Of a stretch of 64,000 bases of DNA, positions 9,217 through 17,993 are shown piece by piece. The stretch is from Bartonella taylorii. Lineage in GTDB: Bacteria; Pseudomonadota; Alphaproteobacteria; Rhizobiales; Rhizobiaceae. Location: assembly GCF_023920105.1 (NCBI RefSeq), contig NZ_CP083693.1, forward strand, positions 1,753,001 through 1,817,000. Reading direction: 5' to 3'. The notes below the pieces were generated by a model. The model saw only the letters and a program-made list of their open reading frames with translations. It searched no databases and was not told the DNA's origin. A program made the position numbers and the translations under genes. Each line of letters begins with the position of its first letter. The stretch's first letter is position 1.

Positions 9217-9612
9217 TTAGAATAATAACGTTGATTCATCCTTACAATGGATGAGTTTTTTTCCTTCTGGATCGCGAATACGATCATGAAGTTTGACTTC
9301 GTTGTTCATTTCCCACCAAATATACTGTGCTCCTTCATATTTTTTTCCTGTGTCGGCAATGACGTTTGCAGCAATAACACGATCACCTTTCCATTTGAAA
9401 TCAACCAGCGCAATATTATCAGCATTGAGATAGACTGCTTCAATGTGTTCTTTACTTTTTCCAGTATCACATTGATAGGCAATAGTTCGCGTTGTTGGCT
9501 CTGGATTGTCTGGTACTTCAAGGATTAAAGAAGCGGCGAAGGTATTTCCTGAACTAAAGAGAGATAGACTTGAAGCGGTCAAAAATCCTAAAATATGTAG
9601 AGTTTTTTTCAT
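9217..9612 (-). CDS. Secreted MliC-like protein (putative lysozyme inhibitor), copy 2
   Basis: A paralogue of the preceding gene: 131 residues, signal peptide ending near TFA, the same EVPDxPEPT segment after the cleavage site, YQC, a YIWW motif and a late Cys. By eye about half of the residues match copy 1. Here SASGAKYA is changed to ADTGKKYEG and the WWxKxDEA segment to WWEMNNEV. The MliC signature is thus weaker and the target may differ. The two genes form a leftward pair, probably a tandem duplication. The start ATG at 9612 is preceded by a GGGAAGC purine stretch. Confidence 0.68.
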   Translation of the reverse strand: MKKTLHILGFLTASSLSLFSSGNTFAASLILEVPDNPEPTTRTIAYQCDTGKSKEHIEAVYLNADNIALVDFKWKGDRVIAANVIADTGKKYEGAQYIWWEMNNEVKLHDRIRDPEGKKLIHCKDESTLLF

Positions 9613-9656
9613 AATGCTTCCCTATATTAAGCAGAAGAGTAATTTAACTGATGCGA

Positions 9657-9960
9657 TGGTGTCTACGGCAGGATTCGAACCTGCGACCCCAGGATTCATA
9701 CCACTTCGATTTTCATCGCCAGCTTTACAGACTGTTTGTGGTCTGGACTGTCTCTTCACCTTGAAGCTTATGCTCTTTAGGCGCTGCCCGTTCAGTCTCT
9801 ACACCTTCCTCTCCTTTGAAGAGAGGCTTGGCTCGGGATTGGCATGGGAGTCCCCCATAAAGCTTTCCCCGAATTTGAGCAGATCCACTTTGAGGATTTC
9901 TCCTTAAAGCGCCCAATTTCTTTAGGAATCCTGTGCTCTATCCTACTGAGCTACGCAGAC
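9657..9960 (-). tRNA. tRNA-Arg (anticodon CCU), interrupted by a group I intron, CCA encoded
   Basis: The 5' exon is 9960-9924 and the 3' exon 9696-9661. After splicing they give a 7-bp acceptor stem (GTCTGCG with CGTAGAC, one G-U), a D arm, the anticodon arm CAGGA-TTCCTAA-TCCTG with anticodon CCU, and a T arm GCAGG-TTCGAAT-CCTGC. Discriminator A is at 9660 and an encoded CCA at 9659-9657. The intron sits directly after the third anticodon base. This tRNA reads AGG arginine codons. It follows aroB on the same strand by 60 bp. Placement of an intron in this tRNA is known from Agrobacterium and other alphaproteobacteria. Confidence 0.96.
9697..9923 (-). ncRNA. Group I self-splicing intron (IC3-like) in tRNA-Arg(CCU), 227 nt
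   Basis: The core elements are visible on the minus strand. Q is AATCCCGAGCCAAGCC at 9840-9825. R is TGTAGAGACTGAACGGG at 9803-9787. S is GAAGAGACAGTCC at 9757-9745. R and S pair through GACTG/CAGTC to form P7. P1 is CCU of the 5' exon plus AA pairing with TTGGG at 9916-9912, which places the obligatory U-G pair at 9924/9914, the 5' splice site. The last intron base at 9697 is G, as required. No open reading frame for a homing endonuclease fits inside, so the intron is a minimal ribozyme. Exact ligation restores a canonical anticodon loop. Confidence 0.95.
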
Positions 9961-10020
9961 ATCATCACGCTTATTTCTTTAATAGAAGTATAAAAACGAA
10001 TCAATTATATTCAATATGAA

Positions 10021-11154
10021 TTAACGAATTTTCGCTAATTTTTGTTCCAGAAAAGTTAAAACTGCCTCTGGAGAGACATTTTTTGCAATAAATGATTGAC
10101 CAAGTCCGCGTGTTAAGATGAAGGTCAAATTGTTTTTTGAGACTTTTTTATCTTGGGAGATGAGAGTCATCAGTGTTTCAGCATCTGGTAGCTTACCTGG
10201 AATATCCTGTAGTTGTGTAGGCAATCCCACTGCTTTAAGGTGTGTTTCGATGCGGTGTGTGAGTGTGGGGTTTATTAAATTCAGTTGAGCGGAGAATTGG
10301 TGAGCTAGAGTCATCCCAATTGCTACAGCTTCGCCGTGGATTAAACGGTTTGAGTCGTAAGCTGTTGCTGTTTCAAGCATATGTCCAAATGTATGACCAA
10401 GGTTTAAGAGTGCGCGTTCTCCTGTTTCGTATTCATCGCGTGCTACAATGTGAGCTTTAAATTGGCACGAGCGGACAATGGCTTCTGTTCGTATAGGGCC
10501 ATTAGAAAAAATTTTTTGCCCGTTTTTTTCAAGCCATTCAAAGAAGTCAGGCTGGTTAATGAGCCCATATTTAACTATTTCAGCGTAACCAGCGCGAAAT
10601 TGGCGCAATGGCAGTGTATCAAGGATACAAGTATCAGCGATAACACAGCGTGGTTGATAAAAAGTACCAATAAGATTTTTACCATATCGGCTATTGATTC
10701 CAGTTTTTCCACCAACAGAAGAATCAATTTGTGCAAGCAACGTGGTAGGTATCTGAATGAAGTTCATGCCGCGGCGTATGATGCTTGCGGCAAACCCTCC
10801 TAGGTCGCCAATGACACCACCACCAAAAGCAATAACGCTGTCACCTCTTTCTAAACGTGCAGCAAGAATTTTATCAATAACAGTTTGCAGAGTTGAAAAT
10901 GATTTTGATTGTTCTCCTGCTTCTACCACAATAGGAACAGCATGAATTTTATTTCTTGTTAACTCTGTCTGTAATGTATCCAAATGAAGGGATGCAACGT
11001 TTGTATCTGTAACAACTGCTAAACGTGTCTGATGAAAATCTTTTTGGTGAAGAGAACGCTTAATCTGCAAAGCAGTTTGAGCAATGAGATTTGGGCCAAT
11101 AATGATATCGTAACAGTGCTTGTCCAGTTTAACAGTAACGGTTTTGGCTTGCAT
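10021..11154 (-). CDS. aroB: 3-dehydroquinate synthase
   Basis: Second step of the shikimate pathway: DAHP to 3-dehydroquinate, NAD- and metal-dependent, cytosolic. Visible signatures are [13 protein letters not shown] and the metal-ligand segments [12 protein letters not shown] and [10 protein letters not shown] chose the ATG at 11154 (MQAKTV) rather than the longer frame from 11214. It has an AGGA ribosome site at a good distance, gives a 377-residue protein of normal family length, and reduces the overlap with aroK to 26 bp. AroK and AroB are adjacent in many Rhizobiales, so the two are probably translated from one mRNA. Confidence 0.95.
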   Translation of the reverse strand: MQAKTVTVKLDKHCYDIIIGPNLIAQTALQIKRSLHQKDFHQTRLAVVTDTNVASLHLDTLQTELTRNKIHAVPIVVEAGEQSKSFSTLQTVIDKILAARLERGDSVIAFGGGVIGDLGGFAASIIRRGMNFIQIPTTLLAQIDSSVGGKTGINSRYGKNLIGTFYQPRCVIADTCILDTLPLRQFRAGYAEIVKYGLINQPDFFEWLEKNGQKIFSNGPIRTEAIVRSCQFKAHIVARDEYETGERALLNLGHTFGHMLETATAYDSNRLIHGEAVAIGMTLAHQFSAQLNLINPTLTHRIETHLKAVGLPTQLQDIPGKLPDAETLMTLISQDKKVSKNNLTFILTRGLGQSFIAKNVSPEAVLTFLEQKLAKIR

Positions 11155-11761
11155 GCTTGTTATTCCTATCGTTATCTTCTGTAGAGAGGTAGTGCTGTAC
11201 AGATCGTATGACATTTTTTGCTACGGTATGATGGCTTTCTTTGTGACTGTTAATTGTTAAATTTGCTTTTGCATAGATAGGATAACGCTGTTCCATGAGT
11301 TTTTTCATGGTTTCTTTAGGGTTTTCTGTTTGAAGAAGTGGCCGTGTTGGACGCCGTGAAACACGTTTCATGAGGATATCAAGATCAACTTTGAGCCAGA
11401 TAGATATTCCATTTTGATGAATAGCTTTTCGAATGTCTTGGTTTATGTAGGCACCGCCACCTGTTGCTAAAACAAGAGGTTTTTTTTTAATGAGGTTTAG
11501 AATAACACGCTGTTCAAGAGCACGAAACTCCGGTTCACCATAAGTTTCAAAGAGTTCAGTAATGGTCATGTTAGCAGCTTTTTCGATTTCCTGATCAGAA
11601 TCGTAAAAGGGTAAATGGAGTATGGTGGCAACGCGTTTTCCGATCACTGATTTGCCTGCACCCATAAGACCTACAAGCACAAGTGCTCGTTTATCAAGAG
11701 TTGATAAGAGCTGATTCTTTATCTGTGTCATCGAGATATATTTAGGTTGATTACTTTTCAT
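11129..11761 (-). CDS. aroK: Shikimate kinase
   Basis: This 210-residue kinase phosphorylates shikimate with ATP, in the shikimate pathway. The Walker A motif is [13 protein letters not shown] (about residues 32-44), followed by the shikimate-binding DSDQEIE, GGGAY and the lid arginines in RRPTRPLL. It is somewhat longer than the E. coli enzyme, as is usual for Rhizobiales, with an N-terminal extension. A second ATG (MTQIK, residue 11) is an alternative start. It is upstream of aroB and overlaps it. Confidence 0.95.
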   Translation of the reverse strand: MKSNQPKYISMTQIKNQLLSTLDKRALVLVGLMGAGKSVIGKRVATILHLPFYDSDQEIEKAANMTITELFETYGEPEFRALEQRVILNLIKKKPLVLATGGGAYINQDIRKAIHQNGISIWLKVDLDILMKRVSRRPTRPLLQTENPKETMKKLMEQRYPIYAKANLTINSHKESHHTVAKNVIRSVQHYLSTEDNDRNNKHASQNRYC

Positions 11762-11837
11762 AGCTTATGTCGACATTTATCTGCTTTAAAGTCAATTCCT
11801 GTTAATCTTTGTAAGGTATGATAAGAGATGGAGTATT

Positions 11838-12020
11838 TTGGAAATAGTTTATTATCTTATGCCAACATTGACCAGATTTTTGATGATTCTTTTCATTTCG
11901 CTTGCTATTCTTTTTAGTATAATGGTTGCTCTTACAGTTTGGGTTGAGCCGGTAACTGTGGATACTTATATCAGTGTCCCCTTGGATTCATTAGATTTTT
12001 CTTCAAAAGCGAATGAATGA
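11838..12020 (+). CDS. Small single-span membrane protein
   Basis: I do not recognise a family. The 60-residue frame has one strong hydrophobic segment at about residues 12-35 and a short polar tail. It overlaps the first eight bases of xerD (ATGAATGA), which suggests translational coupling and supports it being real. An inner ATG at 11859 (MPTLTRF) is an alternative start. It lies in the divergent spacer between aroK and xerD, where the xerD promoter would otherwise have to be. Confidence 0.5.
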   Translation: MEIVYYLMPTLTRFLMILFISLAILFSIMVALTVWVEPVTVDTYISVPLDSLDFSSKANE

Positions 12021-12960
12021 AATGAAAAGTGATGCTGTGATAGATCATTTCCTTGAGATGATGAGCGCGGAGCGAGGGGCTTCTTCTCATACGCTTGCGG
12101 CTTATCAGCATGATTTGCAGTGGGCACGAGATGAATTGTCTTCGCATTCTGTTTCGCTTCTTTCAGCACAAAAAGAAGATTTAATTGCTCTTTTATCGCT
12201 TATGCATACTCTTGGTTTTGCAGCATCTTCACAAGCACGCCGTTTATCGACTTTGCGTCAATTTTATCAATTTCTTTATGCAGAAGGGTTGAGAGCAGAT
12301 GATCCTTCTCATGATATTGACGTGCCTCGACAGGGGCGTCCTTTGCCTGAAATCATCAGTGAAGATGGGGTAACAAAATTACTTGATTTGGCACAGTTGG
12401 AAGTGAATCAAGCAAATTATGGGACTAAGGATTATCTTCGCGCATTGCGTCTTCAGGTGTTGATTGAAATGCTTTACGCAACAGGGCTCCGTATTAGTGA
12501 GTTGGTGAGTCTTCCCGTGCAGGCTGTTCGAGGGAAGGAGGCTTATATTTTTGTGTGCGGTAAAGGTAAAAAAGAGCGAATGGTGCTGTTATCAAAAAAG
12601 GCATGTCAAGTTCTTTCACAGTGGTTAGACTTGCGTGATCAAGGAAAGGATGCGGCAAGTCTTTATCTTTTTCCTGCGCGTTCAGAAACAGGGTATATTG
12701 CTCGTCAAGTTGTTGCGCGGGAGTTAAAAAAACTCGCCAGAAGGGCAGGAATAAAAGATGACAGCTTGTCTCCCCATGTGTTGCGCCATGCTTTTGCTAG
12801 CCATCTTTTGCAGAATGGTGCTGATTTACGTGCAGTTCAACATTTGTTAGGTCACTCTGACATTGCTACCACCCAGATTTATACTCATGTGTTGGAAGCA
12901 GGACTTTATCGTTTAGTCAATGAGCATCATCCACTTGCCGATGAGCAGAAGGCTAAGTAA
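12013..12960 (+). CDS. xerD: Site-specific tyrosine recombinase XerD
   Basis: A 315-residue tyrosine recombinase that resolves chromosome dimers at dif with XerC and FtsK. The N-terminal SAM-like DNA-binding domain covers about residues 8-95. The catalytic set is visible: Arg in YATGLRISELVSL, Lys in the CGKGKKER region, HVLRHAFASH, the second His in LLGHSDIATT and Tyr in IYTHV. Length and the neighbouring aroK and accA, as in other Rhizobiales, favour XerD over XerC or a phage integrase. No att-like repeats flank it. Confidence 0.92.
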   Translation: MNEMKSDAVIDHFLEMMSAERGASSHTLAAYQHDLQWARDELSSHSVSLLSAQKEDLIALLSLMHTLGFAASSQARRLSTLRQFYQFLYAEGLRADDPSHDIDVPRQGRPLPEIISEDGVTKLLDLAQLEVNQANYGTKDYLRALRLQVLIEMLYATGLRISELVSLPVQAVRGKEAYIFVCGKGKKERMVLLSKKACQVLSQWLDLRDQGKDAASLYLFPARSETGYIARQVVARELKKLARRAGIKDDSLSPHVLRHAFASHLLQNGADLRAVQHLLGHSDIATTQIYTHVLEAGLYRLVNEHHPLADEQKAK

Positions 12961-13038
12961 AGAAAAGGGGATGTTTTTGAAAAATACTTTATAAAGCGAA
13001 TTATAAGTGTATAAGTGACACCAAATAAGTTAGGTACA

Positions 13039-13995
13039 ATGTATAATTATCTTGATTTTGAAAAACCAGTTGCTGATCTCGATGGGAAAATTCTTGAATT
13101 AAAACAGATTTCTCAAGAAGAAGGCAGTCTTGATATGAGCGACGAGATTGCGCGTCTTGAAATGCGTTCCCAGACGGCATTGCGTGATATTTACAAAAAA
13201 TTATCGCCATGGCAAAAAACACAAGTGGCTCGTCATCCTGATCGGCCTCATTTTTTGGACTATTCTGCACGTTTGTTGAGTGATGTTACACCTTTGGCAG
13301 GAGATCGCAAGTTTGCTGAAGATGAGGCGATTCAAGCAGGGTTCGCCCGCTTTAAAGGTGAAGCAGTTGCATACATAGGTCAAGAGAAAGGTCACGATAC
13401 GCAAACACGTTTGCGTTATAATTTTGGTTCTGCACGTCCAGAAGGGTATCGCAAAGCTGTACGTATTATGGAAATGGCTGATCGTTTTGGTTTGCCATTA
13501 CTCACTTTTGTCGATACAGCAGGGGCGTATCCTGGTGTGAGTGCTGAAGAGCGCGGTCAAGCAGAAGCAATTGCTCAATCAACAGCAGCGACTTTGCGTT
13601 TAAAGGTTCCTGTTGTTTCGGTTGTTATTGGAGAAGGCGGTTCAGGAGGAGCGATAGCAATTGCTGCGGCCAACAAAGTGTATATGCTAGAACATGCGAT
13701 TTATTCTGTTATTTCTCCAGAAGGCGCAGCTTCTATTTTATGGCGTGATCCTAGCCGTGCGAAAGATGCGGCAATGAATATGCGTATTACTGCTCAAGAT
13801 TTGTATCGCTTAAAGATTATTGATGGCATTATTCCAGAGCCTTTGGGAGGTGCACATCGAGGAAAAGAGACTGTTATTGATGAAACAGGTGATGTTATTT
13901 CAGAGGCTTTAAAGGCTATGGCTGGCAAAGATGGGGAAGCTCTTAAACAAGACCGTTGGGAAAAATATCTTCAAATTGGTAGGTCTCTTGCATAA
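13039..13995 (+). CDS. accA: Acetyl-CoA carboxylase carboxyltransferase subunit alpha
   Basis: First committed step of fatty acid synthesis: with AccD it transfers the carboxyl group from biotin to acetyl-CoA. The 318-residue length and segments RMMEMADRF-like (RKAVRIMEMADRFGLP), FVDTAGAYPG, GEGGSGGAIA and YSVISPEGAASILW are diagnostic. I prefer the ATG at 13039 (MYNYLDFEKP), the usual family start, to the GTG at 13015 that adds eight non-conserved residues. Only a weak purine stretch precedes it. The L,D-transpeptidase gene follows 37 bp downstream. Confidence 0.95.
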   Translation: MYNYLDFEKPVADLDGKILELKQISQEEGSLDMSDEIARLEMRSQTALRDIYKKLSPWQKTQVARHPDRPHFLDYSARLLSDVTPLAGDRKFAEDEAIQAGFARFKGEAVAYIGQEKGHDTQTRLRYNFGSARPEGYRKAVRIMEMADRFGLPLLTFVDTAGAYPGVSAEERGQAEAIAQSTAATLRLKVPVVSVVIGEGGSGGAIAIAAANKVYMLEHAIYSVISPEGAASILWRDPSRAKDAAMNMRITAQDLYRLKIIDGIIPEPLGGAHRGKETVIDETGDVISEALKAMAGKDGEALKQDRWEKYLQIGRSLA

Positions 13996-14032
13996 ATGAT
14001 TTTTGTGAGGGGATAAATTGGAGTTTTATTTG

Positions 14033-14782
14033 ATGACATTCAACAGATTCCTCACAGTGTGTGTTTTGTTTGCAATGGGAATATTGATGGCATGTGGAGT
14101 AAGATTGCCAGCTTCTATCCGTGCTAAAGTTGAGCAACCGCTTCCACAAGAAATTCAAAATAGAATGGCTTTGCATAATATCGATCCCTATGCGCCGATT
14201 ATGATGCGGTTTTTTAAGGAAGAAAATATTGCCGAAGTTTGGAAACAGTCCCGTTCAGGACCTTTTGTGCTCATGGCGCGCTATGGCATTTGCAAATGGT
14301 CCGGTCAGCTTGGACCTAAATATAAGGAAGGAGATTTTCAGACGCCGGAAGGTTTTTACACTGTTAGTGCAAATCAAATGAATCCCTATTCTAAATATTA
14401 TCTTTCTTTTAATATAGGATTTCCTAACCTTTATGATCAGGTCCATGGCCGAACAGGAAGCAATCTGATGGTGCATGGTTCTTGTTTTTCTGCTGGTTGT
14501 TATTCCATGAGTGATAAGAATATGGCACAGATTTATGCTTTTGCACGTGATGCTTTCAGAGGTGGACAGAGAGAATTTCAGTTGCAGGCTTTTCCTTTTC
14601 GCATGACTGATGCCAATATGACGCGTCATAGAGATGATCCTCATTATCAATTTTGGGTTATGCTTAAAGAAGGTTATGATTTCTTTGAGGAGAATCGTAA
14701 ACCTCCAAAGGTTTATGTGTACGAAAAACGTTATGTTTTCAATCATAACACTGATCAAATTTCAGCTGCTCTAACGCAGTGA
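14033..14782 (+). CDS. L,D-transpeptidase (YkuD) lipoprotein
   Basis: A 249-residue protein that begins with a hydrophobic signal ending in the lipobox LMAC, so it is probably a lipoprotein. The YkuD domain is shown by the HGSCFSAGCYSMSD catalytic segment, with the nucleophilic Cys in SAGCYSM and His about eight residues before. Family members make 3-3 peptidoglycan cross-links or attach proteins to peptidoglycan in the periplasm. The ATG at 14033 has GGAG nine bases upstream. A TTG at 14018 behind GAGGGG would add five residues and cannot be excluded. Its placement after accA is conserved in Rhizobiales as I recall. Confidence 0.88.
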   Translation: MTFNRFLTVCVLFAMGILMACGVRLPASIRAKVEQPLPQEIQNRMALHNIDPYAPIMMRFFKEENIAEVWKQSRSGPFVLMARYGICKWSGQLGPKYKEGDFQTPEGFYTVSANQMNPYSKYYLSFNIGFPNLYDQVHGRTGSNLMVHGSCFSAGCYSMSDKNMAQIYAFARDAFRGGQREFQLQAFPFRMTDANMTRHRDDPHYQFWVMLKEGYDFFEENRKPPKVYVYEKRYVFNHNTDQISAALTQ

Positions 14783-15220
14783 ATGCCGGTTTTATCGTAA
14801 AATGGGAGCTCCCTTTGATTTTTTTCAGAATGCTTTATTCTTTATATCTGTAATGTCGAGTGTTGTCTTTCAGTATGGGTGATATAAGGCACTTTCATGC
14901 ATATTGAAAATACAAAGTCATTTCTGACTGGTTGTAGTTTTTTGCATTAACCAAGTATAAAAGTGTGTAGTTGAACGGAATATTCAGAGCCGAATTTGTT
15001 CGGTGAGCTTATGAAATGAATCATATAAATGGCTAGAAGGTAGTATCCATTTAAGAGAAATCAATCTGATTAAAGATTGGTGAGGATTAAGAATCTTCAT
15101 TTTTTAGGGTGATGGGAGGGGATAAAATGATGTGTTAGCGTTTGTGGTGATATATTATGGAGCATATTCAAAAATCCACGGTATTGTTATTAAAGATTTT
15201 TGTTCAAAAGAGTGAAGAAG
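14783..15220. other. Intergenic spacer, 438 bp, no gene seen
   Basis: Between the L,D-transpeptidase and the convergent COG0523 gene. A short palindrome GGGAGCTCCC at 14803-14812 is followed by a T-rich run and may end the accA transcript, but it has no loop and is a weak terminator. I see no credible reading frame, tRNA or repeat in the rest. Confidence 0.6.
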
Positions 15221-16288
15221 TTAAAATTTCATCCCTGGGATAATCAGAGGGTTATCCAATATAGCAGTTTTATCTGCAGTATCTATTGCTGGTTTGTTTA
15301 AAAAAGCATCAAGGAGTTTTTGTATTGTTTCTTTTTCAACACCATCGGCAATGATGACAAAACGCGTTTTTGTGATTCCTTTTGGCCATGCTGGAAGTCT
15401 TATTGGTGGGTGGAAGAATGTCTGTACGCCGTGTAATACAAGTGGGCGATGCGGGTCATCACGTAATGCAATAATTGCTTTAATACGTAATAATTTTGCG
15501 CCATAAAGGTTGTTTAGGAGATCTAAAAAAGCCTCGATAGTGGCATAGTCCATTGGTTCTTCACACTCTAATGAAAAAGCGCGAATGGTCAAATGATGAG
15601 CGTGATTGTGGGGAGCAAGCGTGAGCCACTGTTTCAGTTGTGTATTTTCTCCTTTTTCATCCCATAATGTTTTATTGATTAATACACTTGGGCAGCATTG
15701 ATCAGAATGGACATCGATGATTTGCGCTGTAGGGTTAATCGCTTTGAGTGTGTTGATGAGCGTATTTAAAAGCACTTTTGGGGCAGTAAGGTCTGTTTTT
15801 GTGAGGATAATTTTGTCAGCAAGTACTAATTGTTTGTGTATTTCAGGATAGCTCTCAAATATGGAAAGCGTGCTTAATGTATCAAATGTTGCAAGAATAG
15901 AATCGATAGATACTGTTTGGATTAAAGTAGGATGGGTTAGAAGAACTTGTATAATAGGGGCTGGATCAGCTATTCCTGTCGTTTCAATGATAATGCGATT
16001 TAGTTGTTTGATATTTCCTGTATGAACACGATCAATCAAATCAATCAGTGTATCAATGAGATCACTGCGTAAATCGCAGCATAAGCAACCATTGGTGAGT
16101 TCAATAATTCCTTCTGTTGCCTTTTCAACCAGAAGATGGTCAATACTCACTTCACCAAATTCATTGATGATAACAGCACTCTCAGCCAAAAGAGGATCGC
16201 GGAGCATGCGGTTGAGTAAAGTTGTTTTGCCAGAGCCTAAGAAACCAGTAATAAGTGTAAGAGGGATGCGTTTTGTTTTCATATTCAT
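15221..16288 (-). CDS. COG0523 (CobW/P47K) GTPase, putative metallochaperone
   Basis: A 355-residue G3E-family GTPase. Walker A is GFLGSGKTTLLN near the N-terminus, the metal-binding signature CLCC sits in NGCLCCDLRSD, and Walker B lies in IIETTGIADP. The C-terminal CobW_C domain begins around residue 225 with a His-containing stretch (HNHAHH). Members deliver zinc, cobalt or iron to client enzymes. The metal here cannot be told: no Zur site or cobalamin gene is adjacent, although CobS/CobT lie elsewhere in the window. It is directly downstream of the D,D-carboxypeptidase and overlaps its stop by one base, so they share a transcript. Confidence 0.88.
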   Translation of the reverse strand: MNMKTKRIPLTLITGFLGSGKTTLLNRMLRDPLLAESAVIINEFGEVSIDHLLVEKATEGIIELTNGCLCCDLRSDLIDTLIDLIDRVHTGNIKQLNRIIIETTGIADPAPIIQVLLTHPTLIQTVSIDSILATFDTLSTLSIFESYPEIHKQLVLADKIILTKTDLTAPKVLLNTLINTLKAINPTAQIIDVHSDQCCPSVLINKTLWDEKGENTQLKQWLTLAPHNHAHHLTIRAFSLECEEPMDYATIEAFLDLLNNLYGAKLLRIKAIIALRDDPHRPLVLHGVQTFFHPPIRLPAWPKGITKTRFVIIADGVEKETIQKLLDAFLNKPAIDTADKTAILDNPLIIPGMKF

Positions 16289-17403
16289 TATCGGTTGTGG
16301 CTTGTGGCTTTTGTTATAGGATAGTTTGCTTGTTTTTTATACGAAGTGTGGAATTTTTTTAGCGGATTTGCTTTTGCTTTACGCGTTGGTGGTGTATAAA
16401 TGAGGCGCACTGGTAAAGGAAGAGTGGAAGAAGGCAAAGCAGTAATAAAAGGTGAGGTGAGGATAATATTTCCTTGATCATCATAAGATTTTGCATGCAT
16501 TTTTGCGGCTTCAATAGTGCATGTTTGTTGTTTCATGTTGGTCGCTTGTGCTATTTTAGTTCCATAGGGCTCTAGTGTTACCAATGTTAATTGCGACGAT
16601 CCTTGGTGCAAAAAACCTGTTTCAAGCAGTTGTGCGGCTTTTTCTTCTCTTTCACTCACATTGTTAGAACCTAAAATGACAGCAATAATCGTGCGTTTAT
16701 TGCGGGTTGCTGAGGCAACAAGATTAAAGCCAGAGGCACAGATAAAGCCTGTTTTCATGCCGTCTATGCCGTTAAAACGACCAATGAGGTTGTTTGAATT
16801 TGGTTGGATTTTTCGTCTGTCACCAAAATCAATGGCTGGTATAGAAAAATAATGAGCATATTGAGGAAATTCTCGACGAATTTGAACCGCTAAAAGAGCA
16901 ATATCGCGTGCTGTGGAATAATTGTATGGGTTTGGTAATCCACTTGCATTAGAAAAATGCGTTCCAAACATTCCTAAGCGTTGAGCCTCACTATTCATTC
17001 GTTGCACAAAAGCTTCTTCTGAACCTGCAACCGCTTCACTCATGGCAATAGCCAAGTCATTGGTGGAGTTAACCAGAGTAATGCTTAAGGCTGTATCAAG
17101 TGTGAGAACAGAACCAGCTTTGTAACCTGAACGGTGCGCGGGAGCTTTCGCCGCATATTCGCTGATGGTGATGTGTTTGTTGGGTGAAATTTCCCCTGTG
17201 CTCATGGTGCGAAAAATGACATAAGCGGTCATTAATTTTGTTAAGGAGGCAGGATACCAGCGTTCAAAGGCTTGATTGTGCTCTAAGATGCGGCCAGTTG
17301 CAACGTCAACAGAGATAAAGGGTTGAGCTAGAACAAGGGTATTTATCAAACTCAAAAAGAAAGATAAAAACAGATGATGAACAAGTCGTTGCATTAAGTC
17401 CAA
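16288..17403 (-). CDS. D-alanyl-D-alanine carboxypeptidase (peptidase S11)
   Basis: This 371-residue penicillin-binding protein of the DacA/DacF type trims the terminal D-Ala from peptidoglycan stem peptides in the periplasm. An N-terminal signal peptide is visible to about residue 26. The three active-site motifs are SLTK (SxxK, about residues 53-56), STND (SxN) and KTG in DGMKTGFICAS. The C-terminal part is basic and low in complexity, without a clear amphipathic membrane anchor. It is the first gene of a leftward pair with the COG0523 GTPase. Confidence 0.92.
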   Translation of the reverse strand: MDLMQRLVHHLFLSFFLSLINTLVLAQPFISVDVATGRILEHNQAFERWYPASLTKLMTAYVIFRTMSTGEISPNKHITISEYAAKAPAHRSGYKAGSVLTLDTALSITLVNSTNDLAIAMSEAVAGSEEAFVQRMNSEAQRLGMFGTHFSNASGLPNPYNYSTARDIALLAVQIRREFPQYAHYFSIPAIDFGDRRKIQPNSNNLIGRFNGIDGMKTGFICASGFNLVASATRNKRTIIAVILGSNNVSEREEKAAQLLETGFLHQGSSQLTLVTLEPYGTKIAQATNMKQQTCTIEAAKMHAKSYDDQGNIILTSPFITALPSSTLPLPVRLIYTPPTRKAKANPLKKFHTSYKKQANYPITKATSHNR

Positions 17404-17834
17404 TACCTTCTTATCATTTATTTAGAATTATTTTAATGTAGTACATAAAATTTTTGAGTCCATGATTATAGAGAGCAGATAGTTAATACCCTATGAGTTT
17501 TTTTCAGGGGTAAAACCAACGCGTATCTTTATTTTTCTCCTTGAATTCGGTTTTGCTAATTGCAAAATTCTTTAAAGTAATATCGTTTCATTAACGAAGG
17601 CTGTACAATGTTTAACATTCTCTGATAGTATTATGCTTGTAGGAGCATCCATTGTGCTGTTCATTTACGTACTTGCTTTAAAAAAGCATCTCACTTTGCC
17701 TTCTACCCTAGTTACTGCTCATGAAGAGTGTAACATAAAGTGTCTTTGATATCAGCATCTTTATGCTTATGCAGGTGTATATTGGCGTTATATACTCTCA
17801 ATGTTATAATTTTTTTGTATTTGAGAGCGTTCAT

Positions 17835-17857
17835 AAGAGGTATATTCACCTCTTTTT
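17835..17857 (+). terminator. Rho-independent terminator-like hairpin
   Basis: A perfect 7-bp stem AAGAGGT/ACCTCTT with the loop ATATTC is followed by a T-rich tail on the plus strand. No annotated rightward gene feeds into it, which is odd: it may end an unannotated small transcript from 17404-17834. Confidence 0.45.
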
Positions 17858-17880
17858 CAATTTTTCTATATTCTGCTTTC

Positions 17881-17924
17881 TCTTATAATGGATAATCAAA
17901 CTTTTTGATAATCCGTTATAAAAG
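17881..17924. repeat. Imperfect inverted repeat, about 18-20 bp arms
   Basis: The arms TTATAATGGATAATCAA and TTGATAATCCGTTATAA pair with two mismatches around a short CTTT-containing loop. There is no T-run on either side, so it is not a classic terminator. It lies about 70 bp downstream of plsC (leftward) and may stabilise the 3' end of that mRNA. Confidence 0.6.
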
Positions 17925-17993
17925 AGAAAATAAGATATCCTGTATTTGGTACTTTTAAATCAATATGAGAGGCAATAAATTATTGTTTATAAA

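Larger units (their letters stand above)
17404..17993. other. Intergenic spacer, 590 bp, with two hairpins and no convincing gene
   Basis: This is the longest gene-free stretch in the window. It holds a terminator-like hairpin at 17835-17854 and a large imperfect inverted repeat at 17881-17924. A 38-codon frame at 17633-17749 has a hydrophobic start but no ribosome site. It separates two leftward genes, so the promoter of the carboxypeptidase gene should be near 17404-17480. Confidence 0.6.

Noticed and set aside
9506..9907. 133-codon plus-strand frame over the tRNA-Arg locus
   Set aside because: It runs antisense to the MliC-like gene start and through the tRNA and intron; the RNA structure explains the sequence.
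12013..12960. XerD-like recombinase as a phage or island integrase
   Set aside because: Length, motifs and housekeeping neighbours fit chromosomal XerD; no att repeats or mobile genes are near.
17633..17749. 38-codon frame with a hydrophobic start
   Set aside because: No ribosome site and no recognisable motif; kept only as one possible content of the spacer.
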